Shown piece by piece: positions 1 through 5,623 of a stretch of 7,310 nucleotides of DNA (positions are counted from its first letter, which is position 1; each line of letters begins with the position of its first letter). A model generated the notes under the pieces. The model did not search any database. It worked only from the letters and a program-made list of their open reading frames with translations, and had not been told where the DNA came from. The translations under genes and the position numbers were made by a program. The DNA is taken from positions 1-7,310 of the forward strand of contig JAKPUV010000370.1 of the NCBI GenBank assembly GCA_029554925.1, read 5' to 3'. This DNA comes from Candidatus Hydrogenedentota bacterium (GTDB taxonomy: Bacteria; Hydrogenedentota; Hydrogenedentia; Hydrogenedentales; CAITNO01).

Positions 1-237
1 CTTGCTGACCGGATGCTCCGCGACCATCTCCACGTCGCCCTTGAGGAAGAGGATGCGCTCGGCCAGCCGCTCGATGTGCAGCATCTCCTCGATGGCCGTG
101 CGCTTGAACAGGTTGGCGAGCAGGTCGTAGCCCTGGTCGTCGCAGTGGAAGTGGAAGTACATGTACTGGTGGACGGCCGACAGCTCGTCCGCCACCGCCT
201 TGTTCATTAAAGCAATGCTGTTCTCGTGACGCGCCAT
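1..237 (-). CDS. bfr: Bacterioferritin, N-terminal half (runs off the left edge)
   Basis: Cytoplasmic iron-storage protein of the ferritin-like four-helix-bundle superfamily. It oxidises Fe(II) at a di-iron ferroxidase site and stores the mineral inside a 24-subunit shell. The visible 79 codons begin MARHENSIALMNK and cover helix A (about residues 5-34) and helix B (about 38-66). Glu18, Glu51 and His54 fall at the same residue numbers as the ferroxidase ligands of E. coli Bfr. Met52, the axial haem ligand in E. coli Bfr, is also present in the EEMLHIE motif. The remaining expected ligands (near residues 94, 127 and 130) lie outside the window. The ATG at 237 is supported by a perfect AGGAGG 8 bases upstream. 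The gene lies 99 bases beyond the stop of the HEAT-repeat gene on the same strand. Other ferritin-like families are possible, but the residue register favours bacterioferritin. Confidence 0.92.
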   Translation of the reverse strand, partial: MARHENSIALMNKAVADELSAVHQYMYFHFHCDDQGYDLLANLFKRTAIEEMLHIERLAERILFLKGDVEMVAEHPVSK

Positions 238-245
238 GACTGTAT

Positions 246-251
246 CCTCCT
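246..251 (-). promoter_or_regulatory. Strong ribosome-binding site of bfr
   Basis: Read on the minus strand this is AGGAGG, a full match to the anti-Shine-Dalgarno complement, 8 bases before the ATG at 237. It fixes the bacterioferritin start and suggests efficient translation. Confidence 0.85.
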
Positions 252-273
252 GGTTAAAGGTGCACTCCGCACC

Positions 274-303
274 AAGATAGCACCCCACCCCGCCGGAAAA
301 CAA
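274..303 (-). promoter_or_regulatory. Candidate sigma-70-type promoter for bfr
   Basis: On the minus strand TTGTTT (303-298) and TATCTT (279-274) are separated by 18 bases, about 36 bases before the bfr start. Each hexamer matches the consensus only partly, so this is a candidate. It would allow bfr to be transcribed independently of the upstream HEAT-repeat gene. No Fur-like operator was recognised around it. Confidence 0.3.
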
Positions 304-326
304 ACGCCCGGCGCGGCAGGGGCCGC
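297..326 (-). terminator. Weak candidate terminator of the HEAT-repeat gene
   Basis: Just past the stop of the HEAT-repeat gene, the minus strand can form GCGGC-CCCT-GCCGC (326-313), followed after eight bases by TTTGTTTT (304-297). The five-base-pair stem is short and the T-rich tract is not adjacent to it, so intrinsic termination is uncertain. The tract overlaps the candidate -35 of bfr. Confidence 0.28.
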
Positions 327-336
327 ATCGCCTCCG

Positions 337-2934
337 TTACGGTCGCTCGAAAACAGCTGGAGGCTCTATCATCCCCAGGCGGTGGGCAAGCATGAAGTGC
401 AGCCTCATAAGGACTGGGTGACGCGGTCCGGAGGTGTTGCGCGCGAATTTAACCATTGCATCCACCGCCTGATCGTCGTCATATCCGATTTCGGCCAGTG
501 ACCAGAGCGCGATGAACCTGGGGTCAAACCCGTTCACGCGCCGTCCCATGTCAAACGGGATGTCCGGCTGCATCATTTCGGTCAAGGCGGGAATCGCCCG
601 CGCCGCGTCTTTTCCAAAGGACTGCAGCGCATACGCCGCGTTTTTGCTGCGTTCCGGGTTCGACAGGGCCTCCAGGAGACACGCAAGCAGCTCTTCCTTG
701 GGGATGTCCGCCTCGAGCATGAACGAGAGGTGGGTGGCATCGTCCCTTTGCCACAGCGTGTCAAACAGCCTGTCTTTGACCGGCTTCACGGAGATTCCCC
801 CGAGAAGCACCGCCTTCTTCGCCTGCGCTGCGACACCATAATCCCCGCTGAAAACAAGGTCAAGCAGTTCGCCGGGGCAATAGGCCCCGTATTTGGCCAG
901 CGCGGACTCGAAATCCGACGGCGGAGGTGGGGGGGCGCCGCCATGGGATGTTGGTTCGGGGGCGAAATCGGTAACTCCCCTTCTGAGCTGCCCAACCAGA
1001 AGGCGCCCCACGGCGGGAAGCTCCTTTTTCGAGAACCGGACATGACGAGATGCGGCAATGGCTGTGCGGGCCACAAACTCGTCCTGGTCGGCGAGGACTG
1101 TCAGGAACGCCGCGCGCACGCGTTTGTCCGCGGGGGAGATGGCGGGCAGCGCCTCAACAGCCGATATGCGCACCCACTTTTCCGGGGAAGCGACGGCGGG
1201 AATCCCCGTAGTTGCCTTCAAGCGCAGCCCCACGGCGCCGGACTCTGCAAGGGCGACAATCTTGTCGAGGAAGCGTTTGGATTCTCCCCCTCCTTTTCCG
1301 AGGGCTTCCACGGCCGACCTAACCACCCGGGGGTTGTCTGACTCCAGCCCCTCCGCGGCGATGCGCAGCCATTTTCCGCCGATGACGGCAAGGACAACGG
1401 ACAGCCGGTCAGCGAGCGGGGATACGGCGGCTTCCGGGGTACGCAGCCGCTCCCGGTAACGCTCCGCGATCAGCGCGGCCGCCGAGGCGCTGGCCTTCCC
1501 CTGGGCGGTCAGCGTTTCCTCGAAAGGGCTGTAGCTGATTTCTGTTACTTCCCTTGCCAGATAACTGTCCAGAAGCGCGAGAACCGCCCTGTCGTCCCGG
1601 GGAAGCACCTTGGCGAGCGCCGACGCGGCGGCGCACTGAATCCCGTAGTTCCCGCTCTTCAACACAGACAGAAGTTCCGGCGCGGCGTCGGCGGCCGCAT
1701 CGCCCATTTCGCCGATCTGACGGATGGCGGAAATCTGAAGCGGCGAGTCGTCCTTCTGGCAGAGCCCCCGAAGGACGTCCAGGGTGATCAGCCCTTCGAA
1801 GACCTCCCCCTGGAGCATCTCAAAGGCCTCCCTGCACACCTGCCCATCGGAGGAGTACAGTGCCTTGAGCAAATGGGGGGCCGCCGGCCGGGCACGTGGC
1901 CCCATCTCTTTCAGGTACCGCGCGGCGGACCGGCTGAAATACTCATCCTTGGATTCCAGGAGTTCCGCAATGGCAAGCACATAGGCCTCCTGCGGTCCGC
2001 GGGTTTGAGCGTCCTCCGGCGTCGGGCCGGTTCCCGCGATGCGGCACAGTGTCTCCGTCGCCTCCGGAAACAGACCCAACCCGTCCTCACCCGCAGCGCT
2101 CACCTGGTCGAGCGCATACCCTTGAATCCAGGAAACGGAAGACGCCAGCATGGCGGACACATGGGCGCGCCGCTGTTCCCCATGGATTGGAAGGTACACG
2201 ATGGCGAACTTGTGCAGAGCCTTTTCGGCGGTCTCACCCAAGACCGCAATGCTACGAGCATAGTCGAGGAACTCCGCCGGGAGGGTGACATCCTCCGGAG
2301 CTGCCACCGGACGGTCCGCGTTCTCAATGCTCCAGGCCAATCCCGCGACCACACTGACCTGAACGCGCCTGCTGGGGTCGTTCAGGGCCTCCAGCAGTGC
2401 CGGCCGGATCCGTTCCGGGGGGAGGTCGGTCATGCACAGGGCAAAACCAAGCGTCATCCGAACCACTTCCGGACCGTTTTTCAACGCATCGAGGCATGCG
2501 GGAAGCGCGGCCTCCACGCACGCCGCAGCCCGGGGCGTCTTGAACAGGGGGGCACAGAGGCCGTCACAGACTGCCTCAACAGCCGTCTGCCGTACCCTCT
2601 TGTCTGGGTCGCACAGCATGGAAAACGCAAGGGGGGCGGTGTCCGGGCCCAAATAGAGGAGGTCCCTGACCAGCGAGTGCACAAGAGAGTATTTGCCCTC
2701 CCCCGAAGCCTGTTTGTATTCCTCCACCAGCATCCGAACCACCTCCTGAAGGGGGGGAAGTAGCGTCGGCATCTCCGCCGGGACATCCAACTGGACGGAC
2801 GGGCAGTCGGCGAATTCTAGAAGCGAATAATCGTAGGGGAGATAGTATCGCGGGATGGTGGAATGGCCCTGCGCCCAGCCGCAGCAAAGAAGCAACGCGG
2901 CCAACGACCCCATCCAAGAACGTACCGCGCGCAT
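337..2934 (-). CDS. Exported HEAT-repeat protein of unknown function
   Basis: An 865-residue protein with an N-terminal signal peptide: Arg2 and Arg5, then a hydrophobic core (SLAALLLCCGW), with a likely signal peptidase I site near AQG at about residue 23. It should act outside the cytoplasm. Most of the rest is helical HEAT-type repeats, which form a curved solenoid for protein binding. Clear repeat B-helices begin near residues 109 (DPDKRVRQTAVEAV), 186 (DPSRRVQ), 394 (KDDSPLQISAIRQIGEMG), 532 (SDNPRVVRSAVEALG), 584 (PEKWVRISAVEAL) and 616 (DQDEFVAR). A run of five prolines (668-672) after HGGA probably separates the main array from a C-terminal block that includes NPERSKNAAYALQSFGKDAA. 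I see no catalytic domain or transmembrane anchor after the signal. The ATG at 2934 has GGAGG six bases upstream and starts the signal peptide directly. Third codon positions carry visibly more A/T than in the neighbouring aconitase. The substrate or partner is unknown, and no neighbour indicates one. Confidence 0.9.
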   Translation of the reverse strand: MRAVRSWMGSLAALLLCCGWAQGHSTIPRYYLPYDYSLLEFADCPSVQLDVPAEMPTLLPPLQEVVRMLVEEYKQASGEGKYSLVHSLVRDLLYLGPDTAPLAFSMLCDPDKRVRQTAVEAVCDGLCAPLFKTPRAAACVEAALPACLDALKNGPEVVRMTLGFALCMTDLPPERIRPALLEALNDPSRRVQVSVVAGLAWSIENADRPVAAPEDVTLPAEFLDYARSIAVLGETAEKALHKFAIVYLPIHGEQRRAHVSAMLASSVSWIQGYALDQVSAAGEDGLGLFPEATETLCRIAGTGPTPEDAQTRGPQEAYVLAIAELLESKDEYFSRSAARYLKEMGPRARPAAPHLLKALYSSDGQVCREAFEMLQGEVFEGLITLDVLRGLCQKDDSPLQISAIRQIGEMGDAAADAAPELLSVLKSGNYGIQCAAASALAKVLPRDDRAVLALLDSYLAREVTEISYSPFEETLTAQGKASASAAALIAERYRERLRTPEAAVSPLADRLSVVLAVIGGKWLRIAAEGLESDNPRVVRSAVEALGKGGGESKRFLDKIVALAESGAVGLRLKATTGIPAVASPEKWVRISAVEALPAISPADKRVRAAFLTVLADQDEFVARTAIAASRHVRFSKKELPAVGRLLVGQLRRGVTDFAPEPTSHGGAPPPPPSDFESALAKYGAYCPGELLDLVFSGDYGVAAQAKKAVLLGGISVKPVKDRLFDTLWQRDDATHLSFMLEADIPKEELLACLLEALSNPERSKNAAYALQSFGKDAARAIPALTEMMQPDIPFDMGRRVNGFDPRFIALWSLAEIGYDDDQAVDAMVKFARNTSGPRHPVLMRLHFMLAHRLGMIEPPAVFERP

Positions 2935-2940
2935 AACATG

Positions 2941-2945
2941 CCTCC
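2941..2945 (-). promoter_or_regulatory. Ribosome-binding site of the HEAT-repeat gene
   Basis: The minus strand reads GGAGG, six bases before the ATG at 2934. This supports that start, which also opens the signal peptide. Confidence 0.75.
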
Positions 2946-3064
2946 GATCCGCGAGGGACGGTTTTCACTGGGGGAAGAACACGCGGTCTATTCTGTCACG
3001 GGAGGCGGCGGGCAGTCCAGCCTTCGCGAGCGCCGCGCATCGCGCTGACGCCGGACACCAGACA

Positions 3065-3104
3065 CCCGTCGGACCGGTCGGACTTGTCGGACCGGTCCGA
3101 CGGG
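3065..3104 (-). repeat. Heptamer-repeat stem-loop downstream of aconitase
   Basis: Four heptamers occur at a strict 9-base period: GTCGGAC at 3068, 3077 and 3086, then its reverse complement GTCCGAC at 3095, with dinucleotide spacers CG, TT and CG. As a result 3065-3079 pairs perfectly with 3090-3104 to give a 15-base-pair stem with a 10-base loop. The last two heptamers also form a perfect 16-base palindrome (3086-3101). It starts 31 bases past the aconitase stop. There is no T-tract on the minus-strand downstream side, so it is not a textbook intrinsic terminator. It could be a transcript-end stabiliser, a Rho-assisted stop, or a copy of a dispersed intergenic repeat. The structure is certain from the sequence; the role is not. 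Confidence 0.75.
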
Positions 3105-3135
3105 CGAACAAAAGGCTGGGTTGCTGGGCTCCCGC

Positions 3136-5406
3136 CTACGCACCCTTTTCCTGGAGGCGGATGAGGTTGAGGGCGCCGCCGGCCTTGTACCAGGCGATCT
3201 GGGCCTCGTTGTAGGTGTGGTTGACCGGGAACCGGTCCTCCGTGCCATCGGCGTGGCGGAGGACGACGGTCAGCGGGGCGCCGGGGGTGAAGGCGTCAAG
3301 GCCGAGCACGTCCACGGTGTCGTCCTCGCGGATCCTGTCGTAGTCCGCCGGGTCGGCGAAGGTGACGGCGAGCATGCCCTGCTTCTTGAGGTTGGTCTCG
3401 TGGATGCGGGCGAAGCTGCGCACCAGGACGACGCGGACGCCGAGGTGGCGGGGCTCCATGGCGGCGTGCTCACGGGACGAGCCCTCGCCGTAGTTCTCGT
3501 CGCCGACGACGACGGAGCCCGCGCCCGCGGCCTTGTAGGCGCGGGCGGTGGCGGGCACCTCGCCGTATTCGCCGGTGAGCTGGTTCTTGACGCAGTTGGC
3601 CTTGTCGTTGAAGGCGTTGACCGCGCCGATGAAGCAGTTGTTGGAGATGTTGTCGAGGTGGCCGCGGTACTTGAGCCACGGGCCGGCCATGGAGATGTGG
3701 TCGGTGGTGCACTTGCCCTTGGCCTTGAGCAGGAGCCGCAGGCCGCGCAGGTCGCCGCCGTTGGGCGGGAAGGGCTCCAGGAGCTGGAGCCGGTCGGAGT
3801 CGGGCCGCACGGCGACCTCGACCTTCGCGCTGTCGGCGGCGGGGGCCACATAGCCGGGGTCGTCGCAGGAGAAGCCCTTCGCGGGCAGCTCGTCGCCCTT
3901 CGGCGGGTCGAGCTTCACGCGGGCGCCGTCGGCGGCCTCCACGGTGTCGGTCAGGGGGTTGAAGCCGAGGTCCCCGGCGACGGCCAGGGCGGTGACGATC
4001 TCCGGCGACGCCACGAAGGCGTGGGTCTTGGGGTTGCCGTCGTTGCGCTTGGCGAAGTTGCGGTTGAACGAGGTGACGATGGTGTTGGGCTCGTCGGCCG
4101 CGCCGGTGCGGTGGCGGGCCCACTGGCCGATGCACGGCCCGCAGGCGTTGGCCAGCACGACGCCGCCGATGGCGGCGAAGTCGTCCAGCAGCCCGTCGCG
4201 CTCCAGGGTGTGGCGGACCTGCTCGGAGCCGGGGGTGATGGTGAACTCGGCCTTCGCCTTGATGCCCAGCGCCCTGGCCTGGCGGGCGATGGAGGCGCAG
4301 CGGGCCATGTCCTCGTAGGAGGAGTTGGTGCAGGAGCCGATGAGGGCGACCTCGACCCGCTCCGGCCAGCCCTTCTCCTTCGCCGCGCCGCGCATCTCCG
4401 AAACGGGCGTGGCGAGGTCGGGCGTGAAGGGGCCGTTCAGGTGGGGCTCCAGGGCGTCGAGGTCTATCTCGATGACCTGGTCATAGAACCTCCCGGGGTG
4501 CTCCACGACCTCGGGGTCGGGCCGCAGGTTGGCGCGCTCGGCGTTGGCCGCGCGGGCCACCTCGGGGCGGCCCGTGGACTCCAGATAGCGGGCCATGGCG
4601 TCGTCAAAGGCGAAGAGCGAGGTCGTGGCGCCGATCTCCGCGCCCATGTTGCAGACCGTGCCCTTGCCGGTGCAGGAGAGGGAGTCCGCGCCCTCGCCGA
4701 AATATTCGACGACGGCGCCGGTGCCGCCCTTGACCGTGAGGATGCCCGCGACCTTGAGGATGATGTCCTTGGCCGACGCCCAGCCGTTGAGCCGGCCGCG
4801 CAGGCGCACGCCGATGATCTTCGGGAACTTCAGCTCCCACGGCATGCCCGCCATGACGTCCACGGCGTCCGCGCCGCCGACGCCCACCGCCGCCATGCCC
4901 AGTCCGCCCGCGTTGGGCGTGTGGGAGTCCGTGCCGATCATCATGCCGCCGGGGAAGGCGTAGTTCTCCAGCACGACCTGGTGGATGATGCCCGCGCCGG
5001 GCTTCCAGAAGCCGATGCCGTACTTGTTCGAGACGGAGGCCAGGAAGTCGTAGACCTCCCTGTTCGTCACGAGCGCCTCGGCGAGGTCCGCCGCCGCGCC
5101 CTCGCGCGCCTGGATCAGGTGGTCGCAGTGGACCGTGGACGGCACGGCGGCCCGGGTCCGGCCCGCGCACATGAACTGGAGCAGGGCCATCTGGGCGGTG
5201 GCGTCCTGCATGGCGACCCGGTCCGGGGCGAAGTCCACGTAGTCCTTCCCGCGGGCGTATTCGCGGGTCGGGGTGCCCTCCCACAGATGGCCGTAGAGGA
5301 TCTTCTCCGCGAGCGTCATGGGCCGCCCGAGCACCTTGCGCGCCGCCGCCACCCGCCCGTCCAGCCGGGCATACACCGACAAAATCATGTCCAGATCGAA
5401 AAGCAT
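3136..5406 (-). CDS. acn: Aconitate hydratase, mitochondrial-type (aconitase)
   Basis: Cytoplasmic [4Fe-4S] enzyme that interconverts citrate and isocitrate through cis-aconitate in the TCA and glyoxylate cycles. It is complete at 756 residues from this start, close to the length of mature mitochondrial aconitase. The three cluster cysteines are Cys359 in GSCTNSS and Cys422 and Cys425 in ACGPCIGQW. Their spacing (63, then 3) equals that of human ACO2 (385, 448, 451). Substrate and active-site segments are present: [26 protein letters not shown] (157-165), [13 protein letters not shown], and [10 protein letters not shown] with the essential Ser-Ser-Arg at 643-645. The swivelling C-terminal domain is intact. 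The chosen ATG at 5406 starts MLFDLDMI, matching where bacterial members of this family begin, and has GAGGG eight bases upstream. An in-frame ATG at 5448, adding 14 basic residues, has a stronger GGAGG. The same frame stays open to an ATG at 5709, but that stretch is low-complexity and resembles nothing. Function is very secure; the start is less so. Confidence 0.96.
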   Translation of the reverse strand: MLFDLDMILSVYARLDGRVAAARKVLGRPMTLAEKILYGHLWEGTPTREYARGKDYVDFAPDRVAMQDATAQMALLQFMCAGRTRAAVPSTVHCDHLIQAREGAAADLAEALVTNREVYDFLASVSNKYGIGFWKPGAGIIHQVVLENYAFPGGMMIGTDSHTPNAGGLGMAAVGVGGADAVDVMAGMPWELKFPKIIGVRLRGRLNGWASAKDIILKVAGILTVKGGTGAVVEYFGEGADSLSCTGKGTVCNMGAEIGATTSLFAFDDAMARYLESTGRPEVARAANAERANLRPDPEVVEHPGRFYDQVIEIDLDALEPHLNGPFTPDLATPVSEMRGAAKEKGWPERVEVALIGSCTNSSYEDMARCASIARQARALGIKAKAEFTITPGSEQVRHTLERDGLLDDFAAIGGVVLANACGPCIGQWARHRTGAADEPNTIVTSFNRNFAKRNDGNPKTHAFVASPEIVTALAVAGDLGFNPLTDTVEAADGARVKLDPPKGDELPAKGFSCDDPGYVAPAADSAKVEVAVRPDSDRLQLLEPFPPNGGDLRGLRLLLKAKGKCTTDHISMAGPWLKYRGHLDNISNNCFIGAVNAFNDKANCVKNQLTGEYGEVPATARAYKAAGAGSVVVGDENYGEGSSREHAAMEPRHLGVRVVLVRSFARIHETNLKKQGMLAVTFADPADYDRIREDDTVDVLGLDAFTPGAPLTVVLRHADGTEDRFPVNHTYNEAQIAWYKAGGALNLIRLQEKGA

Positions 5407-5414
5407 GGCTCTTA

Positions 5415-5419
5415 CCCTC
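5415..5419 (-). promoter_or_regulatory. Ribosome-binding site for the family-consistent acn start
   Basis: The minus strand reads GAGGG, eight bases before the ATG at 5406. It is a moderate Shine-Dalgarno match and supports the start that agrees with the aconitase family N-terminus. Confidence 0.5.
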
Positions 5420-5454
5420 GTGTTGGCCCGCCCGCGGGCCCGATCCATGACCGT

Positions 5455-5459
5455 CCTCC
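5455..5459 (-). promoter_or_regulatory. Alternative ribosome-binding site upstream of the acn ATG at 5448
   Basis: The minus strand reads GGAGG, six bases before an in-frame ATG at 5448. It is stronger than the site for the 5406 start. Its first two bases lie inside the hairpin at 5458-5473, so access to it may depend on leader folding. Confidence 0.45.
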
Positions 5460-5473
5460 GGGGAAACCCCCGG
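5458..5473 (-). promoter_or_regulatory. Hairpin in the acn leader overlapping a ribosome-binding site
   Basis: On the minus strand CCGGGG-GTTT-CCCCGG forms a perfect six-base-pair, all-GC stem with a four-base loop, inside the predicted 5' leader of aconitase. It overlaps the GGAGG that precedes the ATG at 5448. The structure is visible; any regulatory role is inference. It matches no riboswitch or iron-responsive element that I recognise. Confidence 0.35.
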
Positions 5474-5507
5474 TCCGCCCCGCGCCATTCCCCGTATTCG
5501 GCCTTAA

Positions 5508-5516
5508 ATAGTAGCA
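5508..5516 (-). promoter_or_regulatory. Candidate extended -10 promoter for acn
   Basis: The minus strand reads TGCTACTAT, an extended -10 (TG-n-TACTAT) in one of the few AT-rich patches of this region. No convincing -35 lies 17 bases upstream, which extended -10 promoters can tolerate. Transcription would begin near 5501, giving a leader of about 95 bases to the ATG at 5406 or about 53 to the ATG at 5448. Confidence 0.42.
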
Positions 5517-5541
5517 CACGGGCCCCGCCCCCGGCGATGGC

Positions 5542-5571
5542 GTGACGCGGCGCGGGGCGATGTGGAATAAT
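5542..5571 (+). promoter_or_regulatory. Candidate extended -10 promoter for the glycoside hydrolase gene
   Basis: GTGACG (5542-5547, 4 of 6 to TTGACA) and AATAAT (5566-5571, 5 of 6 to TATAAT) are 18 bases apart. A TG at 5563-5564 makes an extended -10. Transcription would start near 5578, leaving a leader of about 46 bases before the ATG at 5624. An in-frame ATG at 5570 would then lie inside the -10, which argues against it as the start. Confidence 0.42.
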
Positions 5572-5612
5572 GCGGGACCGGCGGCCGCCGCGGGCCGCCT
5601 TCCCGCACACCC

Positions 5613-5616
5613 GGAG
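5613..5616 (+). promoter_or_regulatory. Ribosome-binding site of the glycoside hydrolase gene
   Basis: GGAG lies seven bases before the ATG at 5624. It is short but correctly placed, and it favours this start over the in-frame ATG at 5570, which has no comparable motif. Confidence 0.55.
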
Positions 5617-5623
5617 CCCCGCC

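Noticed and set aside
1873..2763. A 296-codon plus-strand frame inside the HEAT-repeat gene, and other overlapping frames there.
   Set aside because: No recognisable protein features, no ribosome-binding site, and fully covered by a well-supported gene on the other strand.
2984..3013. Possible promoter of the HEAT-repeat gene on the minus strand (TGGACT, 18 bases, CAGAAT).
   Set aside because: Only four of six matches in each hexamer and no extended -10, which is about chance level here. The rest of the 2935-3135 gap shows nothing beyond the ribosome-binding site and the stem-loop.
3065..3104. The periodic heptamers as a CRISPR array or an insertion-sequence end.
   Set aside because: The units are seven bases with two-base spacers, and there is no transposase, target duplication or cas gene.
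5430..5439. Ten-base palindrome GCCCGCGGGC in the acn leader.
   Set aside because: Expected by chance in such GC-rich sequence and without a usable loop, so it is not reported as an operator.
3121..5511. A 796-codon open frame on the plus strand opposite aconitase.
   Set aside because: It mirrors the aconitase codons, is rich in Gly, Ala, Val, Arg and Asp repeats, and shows no recognisable domain. Long antisense frames are expected where third positions are nearly all G/C.
5570..5623. Upstream in-frame ATG at 5570 for the hydrolase.
   Set aside because: It lies within the candidate -10, has no ribosome-binding site, and would put 18 Arg/Pro-rich residues before a clean signal peptide.
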